Positions 9,110 to 19,615 of a DNA stretch of 33,544 nt are shown here, one piece after another (position 1 is the first letter of the stretch; each line of letters starts with the position of its first letter). The DNA lies in assembly GCA_903834825.1 (NCBI GenBank), contig CAILKQ010000068.1, positions 1-33,544 on the forward strand, written 5' to 3'. The stretch is from an uncultured bacterium. GTDB taxonomy: Bacteria > Bacteroidota > Bacteroidia > Chitinophagales > Chitinophagaceae. Below the pieces are notes generated by a model. That model did not search any database. It worked only from the letters and a program-made list of their open reading frames with translations, and had not been told where the DNA came from. A program made the translations under genes and the position numbers.

Positions 9110-12100
9110 ATGTTCATGAGAAGACTGGTTGTTGTTTTTGTTTTGACTTTTTTTGGGACATTTTCCCATGCACAGGATTTTTCCAACAAGGGGAAGGAGT
9201 TTTGGGTTGGCTATGGCAGCCATGTCGCGATGTACAATGCCAATGGAACAGTTGACGCAGGGGGCGGAGCACAGGATATGGTTTTGTATTTTACATCGGA
9301 TCGAAATGCAAATGTTACAGTAAGCATTCCCTCGTTAGGGTGGACTAACACCTATACCGTAGTTGCAAATGCAGTAACCACATCAGCACGTTTACCAAAG
9401 ACAGGAGCACAAGATTCCAGAATTACTAATGAGGGCAAAACTGCTAAAGGAATCCATATAACCTCCGATGTACCCATTATTGCATATGCTCACATTTATA
9501 ACGCTTCGGTATCCGGTGCCACTTTGTTGTTTCCTGTAAACACTTTGGCACGTGAATATTATTCCATCAATTACAAGCAAGTCTCAAATCAGAATTATTC
9601 CTATTGTTTTTCTTATGTTATTGCAACTGAAGATGATACCAATATAGAAATCATTCCAAGCGCAAGAACAATACTAAATAATGCTGGGGACACCATCAAG
9701 GTTAACCTCAACAAAGGAGAGATTTACAATATCCTTGGGAGGTTGAATACTGCATCCAATCCGTTTTTGGGAGAAGACCTGACTGGAACAAAAATCAGAT
9801 CAGTTGCCACCCCCACAAGTCCATGTAAACGGATCGCTGTTTTTTCAGGATCTGGTAAATTGAGCATCTCCTGCAACAATGGATCAGGAAGTGCTGATAA
9901 CTACATGCAACAAGCATTTCCATCCAATGCCTGGGGTAAAAAATATCTTACCGTTCCAACCTTGAGAATGCCAAATAATTTTTTTCGTGTTGCCATCAGC
10001 AAGCCTGGTACTGTGGTAAAAAGAAATGGCACAGCGCTTACAGGCTTACAAGGTGGTTTTTATTACGAATACCAAAGCAACACACCGGATCTCCTGGAAT
10101 CTGATCAACCTATAATGGTTGCCCAATATATTACCACTGCAAACAGCTGTGGCAATACCCAAATTGCTGGCAATGGCGATCCTGAAATGATATACATCAG
10201 TCCTATTGAGCAAACAATAGATAAGGTAACAGTAAACTCCACACCCAATGCGGGGATAAACCAGCACTATATCAATATTGCCATTCACAAGAATGGGGTA
10301 AGTTCTTTAAAAATTGATGGTGTCGCTCCAGTGATAGTATCAACTGTTCATCCACAGGAATCTAATTATGCCTATTACCAAGTTCAGGTGGGGGCAGGCT
10401 CGCATACCATTCAAGCTGATTCTGGTTTCAATGCCATTGCATATGGTTATGGTGGTGCTGAAACCTATGGCTATAACGCCGGGGCTAACGTGAAGGATCT
10501 TTACCAGACCCTGACCACCAACAATAAATTTGCAACAGTAAAACTGCCTGCTACTTGTAAGGGAACACCTTTCAATATTGCTATTACTTTACCTTATGAG
10601 CCACTTTCCCTTGAATGGAAGGTTCCCAATTATCCGGCAATTCCTAAAGACAATGCTCCAAAATATGATTCAACATATTTGGTCAGTGGTAAACGTATTT
10701 ATAGCTATTCATTGAAAGGAACTTATATTTATAATACGATCAGCACCTATAATATCCAAGTAATTGCCAACAACCCAACCACAGATGGATGTACTGGAGA
10801 ACAGCAAATTGATTTTGATTTGCAGGTTTTTGAACCACCCAAAGGAGGGTTTAAGTTTACATCATCGAATTGCATCACTGATTCAATCGCATTTGTTGAT
10901 ACAACTACGTCTACTGCCAGGCCGGTTATTGGCTATTCATGGGATATGGGTGACGGAAACTTCTCTGCACTGAAAAATTTCAGTTATAAGTACAAGAATC
11001 CTGGGAAATATACAGTCAAGTATTTTGCCTACACGGATGTAGGTTGTTTGACAGATACCATCTCACAAGATGTATATGTAGACAGCGTTCCAGTTGCTAA
11101 TTTTTCCATCCTTGGTCAAACCTGCCAAAACAAAGATGTCACGTTCGTTGATGCTTCCCGTGTTGGGGGAGGATCAAAAATAGTAAAGTGGTTGTGGGTA
11201 ACTAATAATTCATTTACCAATGCTACCAATGCATCAGTAGTGGAGAAATTTACGGGTTTGCAACAATACAACGTACAATTGAGGGTCGTCACAGAATATG
11301 GTTGTTTTAGCCCAACCAAGTCATTACTGTTTTCAAACAACCCCAACCCATCTGTAGATTTCAGTTTACCCAAAATCTGCTTGCCTGATGGTATGGGAAC
11401 CTTTAATGACCTAAGCACCATCGTTGATGGAAGCCAGGCCTCATTTATCCGCAACTGGTCTTTTGGAGATCCAAATGCATCTCCAACCAATCCTGATACT
11501 GCGATTAATCGTATTTCACCTACACATAAATATACTGCTGTAGGTCCTTATACAGTTAAATTAATCATCAGATCCAACAATGGTTGCGTAGATAGTTTGA
11601 GCAAACAATTGACCCAGGTGTTTGCACAGCCAAAGGCTGAATTCACCGTTACTCCTGAAGTTTGTTTAAGGGAAAATACAAAAATGAATGACCAGACCAA
11701 TCCGCAGGGAAGAACCATGTTCAAATGGAATTGGACCTTATCCAATGGATTGAAAGATACCCTCCAAAATCCATTGTTCACACTCACAACAGCAGGTACT
11801 TATACAGCGAAATTGGTTGGCTTTACAGCAGATGGTTGCATCAGCGATACTGCTACAAAATCGTTTGTTGTTCATCCATTGCCTGTTGCCAATTTTAAGG
11901 TCATAGATCCGGCTTGCGAAACCGAAACCGTTTCATTTGAGCAGTTGTCAACCGCAAATGTAGGAACTTTAACAAGGTGGAATTGGCGATTGGGCAATGC
12001 AACAACTCCCCAAGATTTTACCAATGCCAATCAGGTAACAAAAACCTTTGCAGTCTGGGGTGACCAGGTGATCAAGTTGATGGTCGAGAACAGCAAAGGG

Positions 12101-14257
12101 TGCAAAAGTGATACTACAACCAAAACAATTCGGATTCATCCTAAACCAGTCGTCAACAACAGCATACCCGAAGTGTGCTTGAACGACGCATTTGCAGAAT
12201 TCTCAGACAGCACTAAAATTGCAGATAACAGTACAGGTTTTGCGCATCTTTGGAGATTTGGTGATGCCAATGCCATCCCTTCAAATCCTGATAGCTCAGT
12301 ATTGAAAGACCCAAGACACAAATACACAGCTGCTGGCACATACACCATGTCTCACAGGGTAACCAGTCTTGCGGGTTGCGTCTCTACTAAATCAACATCT
12401 TTTATTGTAAGTGGTGCAGTACCTAAATCCAACTTTGTGGTTTTGTTGCCAGATTCACTTTGTAGCAACGATACCGTAAGGATAAAAAATCTGTCTACCG
12501 TAGACTTTGGATTTATCGGTAAACTTGAAATCTATTGGGATTACGACAATAATCCAACGGTTAAGGATATCGACCAACTTCCGGATTCAGGAAAGATATA
12601 CAAACATGTTTATCCAAAGTTTTCCAATCAGCCGCTTAAGCCTGTCAGAATTGTGGTTCGCGCATTTTCTGGTGGTAGCTGCTCTGATGATGAAAATAGT
12701 CAGGTAAAATTGTTGGGAAGCCCTGCTGTACAATTTGATTCAATCCCAGGCATTTGCCTTGAAGCAACACCACGACAAATTACCCAAACAAAATATACTG
12801 ATGTAACAGGAATTGCACCTGGCGATTCAGTCTTTACCGGTAAAGGAGTTAATACAAAAGGTTTATATTCCCCTTTGATTGCCGGTGCAGGTACATATTT
12901 TTTACAATATACTTTCACCGCTTCCAATGGTTGCAAGGATACAGCAAGCAAAAGCATCATTGTTTGGCCCAGACCAACAGCAGATTTTGTTTTTAGCACC
13001 TTGAATTGTGAAAAAAACCCAATCACGTTCACCAGTAAATCAATTCCTAATACTGGTACACTGGTGAAATGGAACTGGAACTTTGGAGATGGTTCGCCCA
13101 TTCAATCCACAGGAAATGCCAGTCCTTTGAACTATGTTTATTCTTTATACAAAACCTACAATGTTAGCCTGGATGTTGTAACCAATAACGGATGTACAAG
13201 TCAACCGAAAATACTTCCTGTGTTGGTTCATCCGCTCCCCCTGCTGAATTTTGATCTTCCAAAAGTTTGTCTACCAGAAGGGAAGGCCTTGTTCACCAAC
13301 AATACCACCATACCAGATGGATCTGGCTCGCTACTCACATATTTATGGAATTTTGGCAATCCCAACAATACCAATCCAGCTGTTACCAAAGATGGTACAC
13401 ACAATTATCTTTCTTTAGGAAGTTACAGTGTAAAATTGGTAGCAACAAGCAACAACAATTGTAAAGATTCACTGACCAGGCTGCTGGTTGATGTATTTCC
13501 CCAACCCAAAGCAATCTATACAAGCCTTGATTCTGTATGCCTGGGAAAAGACATTCAATTTAGTGACAAAAGCAATGGATTTGTAAGACCCATCACAGCG
13601 TGGAACTGGGATTTTGGCAATGGCAATGTAGATAAGACAAAAAATCCGCTCTATTTATACAGGGCTACTGGAACCTTCAATGTTAGCTTGTTTGTAGTTA
13701 GTGCTGAAGGTTGTGTCTCTGACACGGCAGTAAAATCCATTACCATCCATCCTTATCCGAAAATATCTGCCGGACCCGACATGTATGTATTGGATGATGG
13801 TCAAAAAACAATTGTTGCCACAGCTACGGGGAACTCCCTCACTTATGCCTGGTCACCAGCGACTTATCTCAATTTTACCGATATTCTTCAGCCTTTGGTT
13901 GTAAAGCCGCAAGACGATATTGTATATACCCTCAGTGTTACGGGTAGGGGTAATTGTACAAGCACGGATGATATTGCTATTACAGTTCTGAAACTTCCAA
14001 AGCCCCCCAATACTTTCACCCCCAATGGTGATGGCATCAATGATCTATGGGATATCAAATACCTGGATCAATATCCAGGTTGTATCTTAGAGGTGTATTC
14101 GCCCCAGGGCCAACTTGTTTTCAGGTCTGAAGGATATGCAAAACCTTGGGATGGAACGTACAAAGGAAATGCATTGCCAACTGGCACATATTATTTTGTG
14201 ATTGATCCGAAATCTGGCAGAAAGAAAGTTGCTGGATATGTAACCATTTTTAAATAG
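9110..14257 (+). CDS. Large secreted PKD-repeat protein with IgGFc-binding-like N-terminal domain and gliding motility-associated/T9SS C-terminal domain
   Basis: Signal peptide; FSNKGKEFWVGYGSH N-terminus; repeated PKD motifs (WDMGDGNFS, WSFGDPNAS, WNWNFGDGSP, WNWDFGNGNV); C-terminus PNTFTPNGDGINDLWDIKYLDQYPGCILEVYSPQGQLVFRSEGYAKPWDGTYKGNALPTGTYYFVI. Confidence 0.93.
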   Translation: MFMRRLVVVFVLTFFGTFSHAQDFSNKGKEFWVGYGSHVAMYNANGTVDAGGGAQDMVLYFTSDRNANVTVSIPSLGWTNTYTVVANAVTTSARLPKTGAQDSRITNEGKTAKGIHITSDVPIIAYAHIYNASVSGATLLFPVNTLAREYYSINYKQVSNQNYSYCFSYVIATEDDTNIEIIPSARTILNNAGDTIKVNLNKGEIYNILGRLNTASNPFLGEDLTGTKIRSVATPTSPCKRIAVFSGSGKLSISCNNGSGSADNYMQQAFPSNAWGKKYLTVPTLRMPNNFFRVAISKPGTVVKRNGTALTGLQGGFYYEYQSNTPDLLESDQPIMVAQYITTANSCGNTQIAGNGDPEMIYISPIEQTIDKVTVNSTPNAGINQHYINIAIHKNGVSSLKIDGVAPVIVSTVHPQESNYAYYQVQVGAGSHTIQADSGFNAIAYGYGGAETYGYNAGANVKDLYQTLTTNNKFATVKLPATCKGTPFNIAITLPYEPLSLEWKVPNYPAIPKDNAPKYDSTYLVSGKRIYSYSLKGTYIYNTISTYNIQVIANNPTTDGCTGEQQIDFDLQVFEPPKGGFKFTSSNCITDSIAFVDTTTSTARPVIGYSWDMGDGNFSALKNFSYKYKNPGKYTVKYFAYTDVGCLTDTISQDVYVDSVPVANFSILGQTCQNKDVTFVDASRVGGGSKIVKWLWVTNNSFTNATNASVVEKFTGLQQYNVQLRVVTEYGCFSPTKSLLFSNNPNPSVDFSLPKICLPDGMGTFNDLSTIVDGSQASFIRNWSFGDPNASPTNPDTAINRISPTHKYTAVGPYTVKLIIRSNNGCVDSLSKQLTQVFAQPKAEFTVTPEVCLRENTKMNDQTNPQGRTMFKWNWTLSNGLKDTLQNPLFTLTTAGTYTAKLVGFTADGCISDTATKSFVVHPLPVANFKVIDPACETETVSFEQLSTANVGTLTRWNWRLGNATTPQDFTNANQVTKTFAVWGDQVIKLMVENSKGCKSDTTTKTIRIHPKPVVNNSIPEVCLNDAFAEFSDSTKIADNSTGFAHLWRFGDANAIPSNPDSSVLKDPRHKYTAAGTYTMSHRVTSLAGCVSTKSTSFIVSGAVPKSNFVVLLPDSLCSNDTVRIKNLSTVDFGFIGKLEIYWDYDNNPTVKDIDQLPDSGKIYKHVYPKFSNQPLKPVRIVVRAFSGGSCSDDENSQVKLLGSPAVQFDSIPGICLEATPRQITQTKYTDVTGIAPGDSVFTGKGVNTKGLYSPLIAGAGTYFLQYTFTASNGCKDTASKSIIVWPRPTADFVFSTLNCEKNPITFTSKSIPNTGTLVKWNWNFGDGSPIQSTGNASPLNYVYSLYKTYNVSLDVVTNNGCTSQPKILPVLVHPLPLLNFDLPKVCLPEGKALFTNNTTIPDGSGSLLTYLWNFGNPNNTNPAVTKDGTHNYLSLGSYSVKLVATSNNNCKDSLTRLLVDVFPQPKAIYTSLDSVCLGKDIQFSDKSNGFVRPITAWNWDFGNGNVDKTKNPLYLYRATGTFNVSLFVVSAEGCVSDTAVKSITIHPYPKISAGPDMYVLDDGQKTIVATATGNSLTYAWSPATYLNFTDILQPLVVKPQDDIVYTLSVTGRGNCTSTDDIAITVLKLPKPPNTFTPNGDGINDLWDIKYLDQYPGCILEVYSPQGQLVFRSEGYAKPWDGTYKGNALPTGTYYFVIDPKSGRKKVAGYVTIFK
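11090..13755 (+). repeat. Degenerate coding supra-repeat of about 0.8 kb (three-domain A-B-C PKD cassettes)
   Basis: Three cycles start at about 11090, 11882 and 12971 with matching domain order and motifs (e.g. FSLPKICLPDG / NSIPEVCLNDA / FDLPKVCLPEG). Confidence 0.7.
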
Positions 14258-14259
14258 AA

Positions 14260-15282
14260 ATGATGAGAAGATTGTTTTTGTTGATTGTCTGTTTTGTTTT
14301 TGTGAATGTATCCAATGCACAACAAAGGCCACACTATACCCAGTACATCATGAACAATTATATTGTCAATCCTGCCATTGGGGGTATTGAGAATTATGTT
14401 GATGTAAAACTCAGTGCCAGAAATCAATGGATTGGCATTGAAGGTGCCCCAAAAACTTTTTATGCCACCATTCATGGGGCAATAGGTAAATCTGACTACC
14501 GAGAATCAGCCAACTCTTTTGACATGAAAGGGCAAAACCCCAGAGGAAAAGAGTATTGGGCCAATTATACTTCAGCCCCTCCACATCATGGGTTAGGGTT
14601 TACCGCAGTCAATTACTCTACAGGCTATATCAACCGCATGACCACCTACGCAACCTATTCCTATCATGTAGGCCTTACTGCTACAACAAGTCTTGCAGCT
14701 GGTTTTGGTGCAGGATTTTCATCCATCAATGTCAACAAAAGCAAGATCACACTTGCAACAGCATTTGACCCGGCAATTGGTACATCAGTCAATGATATCA
14801 GCAAAATCAAGCCAGAGTTGAATGCAGGCTTATGGTTGTATTCTTCCAATTATTTTGCAGGTCTTTCCGCCCAACAAATCATTCCTGTACGGTTCAATCT
14901 GGTTGACAGCGCTGCCTATAAATCAACACTCGTTCCACATTTGTTTGCCACGGCTGGTTACCGTTTTTTCCTCAGCCAGGATATAACGGTATTGCCTTCT
15001 GTGATGTTGAGGTATATTGCTGCCACACCCTTGGCCGTTGACGCTAATGCCAAGATGCAGTTCAGGGATCTTATGTGGATCGGTGCCAACTACAGGATGG
15101 GGGATGGATTCGCAGGTATGGTTGGACTCAATGTTGCCCATACCTTCAATATCAGTTATGCATATGATCTCAACAAGGGAAAATATCTCTTAAGTACCAT
15201 GAACCGTGGCACCCATGAAATTGTACTCGGTTTCACCCTGAACAATGCATATGGAGATCTTTGTCCAAGGAATGTTTGGTAA
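14260..15282 (+). CDS. PorP/SprF family type IX secretion system membrane protein
   Basis: Signal peptide then QQRPHYTQYIMNNYIVNPAIGGIENYVDVKLSARNQWIGIEGAPKTFYATIHGAIG, a typical PorP/SprF N-terminus. Confidence 0.94.
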   Translation: MMRRLFLLIVCFVFVNVSNAQQRPHYTQYIMNNYIVNPAIGGIENYVDVKLSARNQWIGIEGAPKTFYATIHGAIGKSDYRESANSFDMKGQNPRGKEYWANYTSAPPHHGLGFTAVNYSTGYINRMTTYATYSYHVGLTATTSLAAGFGAGFSSINVNKSKITLATAFDPAIGTSVNDISKIKPELNAGLWLYSSNYFAGLSAQQIIPVRFNLVDSAAYKSTLVPHLFATAGYRFFLSQDITVLPSVMLRYIAATPLAVDANAKMQFRDLMWIGANYRMGDGFAGMVGLNVAHTFNISYAYDLNKGKYLLSTMNRGTHEIVLGFTLNNAYGDLCPRNVW

Positions 15283-15319
15283 TCCCTCAAATCTGCTTAA
15301 TTTTATAAAAATTCAAAAC

Positions 15320-15754
15320 ATGTTCAATCGGTCCTTGGCTTTTTCATTGATGATGGTGGTTTGTTTGACCATTTCATGTACCAAAAAAACTACACCCACC
15401 CCAATACCTCCCACACCACCACCACCTGTAGTTGAAGTGGAAGACAATATACTATTTTCATTGGACCCAGATCCAGGAACCACTACAGCTACAGCCTTGT
15501 CTGGTATTTATTCCTTCAAGGTAATTTTGAGTTCTAAAATGCCAACGACAGGCATCAGCATTGACATTACAACAAAAGCTGATCCTTCAGGAACATTGCT
15601 GGAAAGCCAAAATGTGAAATCTACTGTTGCCTCCACTGAAATTTCTACTGGTACATTGGTTTCAGGCTCCCTTTACAGTGTTACTGTTGCTGTAACCAGT
15701 CAAAAGACTGCAAGCAATACTTTAACCAAAACATTCAAAGTTGCCAGGAAATAA
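15320..15754 (+). CDS. Putative lipoprotein with proline-rich linker
   Basis: ATG 15320: MFNRSLAFSLMMVVCLTISC (lipobox) followed by TKKTTPTPIPPTPPPP. Confidence 0.7.
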   Translation: MFNRSLAFSLMMVVCLTISCTKKTTPTPIPPTPPPPVVEVEDNILFSLDPDPGTTTATALSGIYSFKVILSSKMPTTGISIDITTKADPSGTLLESQNVKSTVASTEISTGTLVSGSLYSVTVAVTSQKTASNTLTKTFKVARK

Positions 15755-15787
15755 ACAATCTGAATTTTCCTTAAATACATTCGTACA

Positions 15788-15821
15788 TAAAAAATCCCCT
15801 TCATTTGAAGGGGATTTTTTT
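15788..15821. terminator. Bidirectional intrinsic terminator between the lipoprotein gene and hppA
   Basis: Inverted repeat AAAATCCCCTTCA-TT-TGAAGGGGATTTTTTT between convergent genes. Confidence 0.88.
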
Positions 15822-15841
15822 ATTGCTCATATTCACAAACA

Positions 15842-18235
15842 TTATTTGGTAACTGCTTTCTCATCAATTTTAATCAGTACTTTATCACCTTTTATCATTG
15901 ATCTGTATTTTTCAGCATCAACAATCTTGCCATTTACCTTTAGTATATCTTCTTCAAACTCAATGGTATTTGAACCCTCACCAATCAAACCGTCCGCTTT
16001 CAACGCCTGAATAAGGCCTTGATCAGGACCTTCCATCATGCTGATTTCAGCATTCGCAGTGTCAGTATTGATGATTGAGATCTCAACATTCTTTTGGATC
16101 TTGGAAGTTCCCGTTGGGTGCATTTGGGCAAGGGTAGGGGCGATCACCAATGAAACAATCGACATCAATTTGATGAGGATGTTCATGGATGGGCCAGAAG
16201 TATCCTTGAATGGATCTCCAACAGTATCTCCAGTTACAGAAGCCTTATGGGGTTCAGATTTCTTGTAAAAAACTTCTCCATTGATCTCAACACCTTTCTC
16301 AAAGCTCTTTTTGGCATTGTCCCAGGCACCACCAGCGTTGTTCTGGAAAATACCCATCAACACACCACTGACAGTAGCACCAGCCAAAAATCCACCCAAT
16401 GCTTCTGGTCCTAAAATGAAGCCAATGAGCAAAGGAGAAACAATGGTGATAGCACCGGGCAACATCATCTTTTTAAGGGATGCTTCCGTTGAAATGGCCA
16501 CACATTTGTCATATTCTGGCTTTCCTGTACCTTCCATGATTCCAGGAATGGTACGGAATTGGCGGCGAACTTCTTCAACCATGGCCATGGCGGCTTCACC
16601 AACAGCGCGGATGGCAAGAGAGGAAAATATAAAAGGGATCATTCCACCAATAAACAAAGAAGCGAGTACATTTGCCTTGTAAATATCGATGTGTTGATTA
16701 TCCGGCATGGCTACCCCTACAAAGGCAGCAAACAAGGCAAGAGAGGTCAAAGCTGCAGAAGCAATGGCAAATCCTTTTCCGCTGGCTGCAGTAGTATTAC
16801 CCACCGCATCAAGGATGTCTGTTTTCTCACGAACCTCGCTGGGCAATTCACTCATTTCAGCAATACCACCTGCATTGTCTGCAATAGGACCGAATGCATC
16901 AATGGCCAACTGCATGGCAGTAGTGGCCATCATACCTGCTGCAGCGATGGCTACACCATACAAACCTGCACAAGCAAATGAACCATAAATACCACCAGCC
17001 AATACCAATATGGGCAAGAAGGTACTTTCCATGCCTATGGCCAGTCCACCGATGATGTTGGTTGCATGACCAGTAGCTGATTGGCGAATGATGCTCATCA
17101 CAGGACGTTTGCCCATGGCAGTATAATATTCTGTAATAATACTCATGAGGGCACCTACCACAAGACCTACTGCAATAGCACCGATAACACCATTGCGTGT
17201 AAATGCTAATCCACGCAGTATCATTGTTTCTGGCAAAATAGCGTTTACGATAAAATATGCTGCGATGGCTGTCAGGATCATGGAACCCCAGTTACCCATG
17301 TTGAGGGCTTTCTGTACAGCATGTGTACTTGCACCAGCAGAATCACTCACCCTAACAAACAAGGTACCAACAATCGATAAAAGAATACCTACGCCAGCAA
17401 TGACCATTGGCAACAAAATAGGGGCAATGCCACCAAAATTGTCAACTGAAATGGTTTCCTGACCAAGTACCATTGTTGCCAATACAGTTGCCACGTAGGA
17501 GCCAAACAAGTCAGCACCCATACCAGCAACGTCTCCAACGTTATCTCCTACATTGTCTGCAATGGTGGCTGGATTACGGGGGTCATCCTCTGGGATACCC
17601 GCTTCAACCTTACCCACCAAATCAGCACCTACGTCAGCCGCTTTGGTATAAATTCCACCACCAACACGTGCAAAAAGAGCGATGCTCTCTGCTCCAAGTG
17701 AAAAGCCAGTAAGCACTTCAATGGTGCGCAACATGCCTTCAGCATTTCCATCGGGAGCGAAAAAATGTTTCAATATGATGAACAAGCCACCCAATCCTAA
17801 AACGGCCAATCCAGAAACACCGAGGCCCATCACAGCACCACCAGTGAAGGATACATTGAGTGCTTTGCTGAGGCTTGTTTTGGCCGCTTCAGCAGTACGG
17901 ACATTGGCTTTGGTAGCAACTTTCATGCCTATATACCCTGCGGTTGCACTGAAAACGGAACCAATAACAAAAGAAATGGCAATACTCCAATGGCTACCTG
18001 CATTGCTCTGTGCCATGAATCCCAGCAAAAGGGCCACTATGGCTACAAAATAGCCAAGAATTTTCCACTCAGCCTTCAAAAAGGCCATGGCTCCTTCAGC
18101 AATATAAGTGCTGATTTCTTTCATTCTTTCAGATCCGGCATCCTGCTTTGATACCCAGCGAAATTTGATAAGTGTGTAAAGCAGTCCGACAACTCCCATC
18201 ATGGGAACGAGATAGATCAAATTTTCCATAAACAA
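15842..18235 (-). CDS. hppA: Membrane-bound (ion-translocating) pyrophosphatase, K+-dependent-type, with C-terminal extension
   Basis: [65 protein letters not shown]; last TM followed by about 80 aa hydrophilic tail. Confidence 0.96.
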   Translation of the reverse strand: MFMENLIYLVPMMGVVGLLYTLIKFRWVSKQDAGSERMKEISTYIAEGAMAFLKAEWKILGYFVAIVALLLGFMAQSNAGSHWSIAISFVIGSVFSATAGYIGMKVATKANVRTAEAAKTSLSKALNVSFTGGAVMGLGVSGLAVLGLGGLFIILKHFFAPDGNAEGMLRTIEVLTGFSLGAESIALFARVGGGIYTKAADVGADLVGKVEAGIPEDDPRNPATIADNVGDNVGDVAGMGADLFGSYVATVLATMVLGQETISVDNFGGIAPILLPMVIAGVGILLSIVGTLFVRVSDSAGASTHAVQKALNMGNWGSMILTAIAAYFIVNAILPETMILRGLAFTRNGVIGAIAVGLVVGALMSIITEYYTAMGKRPVMSIIRQSATGHATNIIGGLAIGMESTFLPILVLAGGIYGSFACAGLYGVAIAAAGMMATTAMQLAIDAFGPIADNAGGIAEMSELPSEVREKTDILDAVGNTTAASGKGFAIASAALTSLALFAAFVGVAMPDNQHIDIYKANVLASLFIGGMIPFIFSSLAIRAVGEAAMAMVEEVRRQFRTIPGIMEGTGKPEYDKCVAISTEASLKKMMLPGAITIVSPLLIGFILGPEALGGFLAGATVSGVLMGIFQNNAGGAWDNAKKSFEKGVEINGEVFYKKSEPHKASVTGDTVGDPFKDTSGPSMNILIKLMSIVSLVIAPTLAQMHPTGTSKIQKNVEISIINTDTANAEISMMEGPDQGLIQALKADGLIGEGSNTIEFEEDILKVNGKIVDAEKYRSMIKGDKVLIKIDEKAVTK

Positions 18236-18288
18236 TTTTAGTGCGTTTGGTTATTGAACGAAACAGTTTTTTACTGACTTAGGGGCAG

Positions 18289-18296
18289 CAAAAATA
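18289..18296 (-). promoter_or_regulatory. Candidate -7 element TATTTTTG upstream of hppA
   Basis: TAnnTTTG match on the minus strand about 50 nt before the hppA start. Confidence 0.35.
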
Positions 18297-18375
18297 GACA
18301 AAATCTGATGAAAAATGAAGGTTTTTTGCCGAATCATTTTTACCTTTTGGGATTAGATAATTCCGGTATTGACCT

Positions 18376-19548
18376 TTATTCATCATCATCAGACTGGATG
18401 CCATATCCTTTGAATATTCCGGCTATTTTTTTGGACTGATAAATGCTTCTGTTGAACTTGTTTCCCAAGACAATGATGGCGGTAGAATCATCCGGAAGCC
18501 TGCTGAAAACGGTATTGTTTCCATGCCACCAGCCGTTGTGGTAGATGATTTTCTTTCCTGTTGGCATTTCAACAAGTCTCCAGCCCAGTCCATAGTTGCG
18601 GGTACCCCTTCTTTCATAACTATATCCCTTAAAAGCCTCTTCCAGCGTTTTTTCAGCAAAAAGCTGGTCTTTTGAGAGCGCAAAATCCCATTTCATCATG
18701 TCTCTTGGGGTACTGTAGATGTTTTTATCGCCATAAATGGCATCAAGAAACATTATCGGTTCCCTTTGATTGTTAAATCTATAGGATGGGAGTACCGATT
18801 CTGCCATGTCTATTGAAAAGACAAAACTATTGTTCATTCCAAGGGGCTTGAAGAATACCTTGTTGAGGTAGTCAGAAAAACTCATCTGACTCACTTTTTC
18901 AACAATCAAGGCCAAAAGGGCATAATTGGTATTGCAGTAGTCAAAATAGGCATTGGCCCTACCAGGTCTAAGCTTATCTGCATTGTCAATCAATAATTGT
19001 AAAATATCGGTGTTGGTAACAAATCGATGCGTATCCCACCCCATTTTTTCAACAAAATGGACATAATTGGGCAGTCCGCTGCGGTGACTGAGCAGGTTCC
19101 TGATTGTAATCAATGGAAATGGAAAGCCCTCCAAGTATTTTGTTATGGGATCGTCCAGCAGCAATGCGGCATTTTCCCATAGTTTAAGGATGGCCATAGC
19201 AGTAAAGGTCTTTGAAACCGAAGCCAAGTGAAAAGCAGTATTGGAGTCAATGGGCTCACCGCTCAATACATTTTTAAGTCCTTGGTACTGTTCAAAGATT
19301 ATTTTACCATTCCTGGCAACAAGTATGCCGCCATTGAACCTTGATCGAAGCAATGTTTGGTCAAAAAAATGCTGGCTTGAATTCCTGAGTTCTTGGTCAA
19401 TCGCTGTGAATGCAGTATTTCGTGGTAAATTGATGGTTGTTATGGATTCTTTCAGTTTGAGTGGGCTTTGCTTTCTGTATCGATCAAAAACATAAAATAG
19501 CGCCGAAAAGGCGATAAACAAAATAAGGAACAGTTTAAGTTTCTGCAT
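18376..19548 (-). CDS. Serine hydrolase, beta-lactamase (class C/PBP4*) family
   Basis: SVSKTFTAMAILKL (SxxK), YCNTNYALLALIVEKVS (YxN), YHNGWWHG. Confidence 0.9.
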   Translation of the reverse strand: MQKLKLFLILFIAFSALFYVFDRYRKQSPLKLKESITTINLPRNTAFTAIDQELRNSSQHFFDQTLLRSRFNGGILVARNGKIIFEQYQGLKNVLSGEPIDSNTAFHLASVSKTFTAMAILKLWENAALLLDDPITKYLEGFPFPLITIRNLLSHRSGLPNYVHFVEKMGWDTHRFVTNTDILQLLIDNADKLRPGRANAYFDYCNTNYALLALIVEKVSQMSFSDYLNKVFFKPLGMNNSFVFSIDMAESVLPSYRFNNQREPIMFLDAIYGDKNIYSTPRDMMKWDFALSKDQLFAEKTLEEAFKGYSYERRGTRNYGLGWRLVEMPTGKKIIYHNGWWHGNNTVFSRLPDDSTAIIVLGNKFNRSIYQSKKIAGIFKGYGIQSDDDE

Positions 19549-19561
19549 TGCTTTGCTTAAA

Positions 19562-19592
19562 TTGGAAACGGAACAATAAGTTGCTAATTTTG
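19562..19592 (+). promoter_or_regulatory. Bacteroidetes-type promoter for serA (TTG-N20-TAATTTTG)
   Basis: TTG 19562-19564, TAATTTTG 19585-19592, ATG at 19616. Confidence 0.5.
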
Positions 19593-19615
19593 TTTAAATC
19601 TACAGAAAAAAAATA

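Noticed and set aside
16038-18053. Several plus-strand ORFs (76-140 aa) opposite hppA
   Set aside because: Antisense to a clear membrane pyrophosphatase; low-complexity Ala/Pro/Thr composition typical of shadow ORFs.
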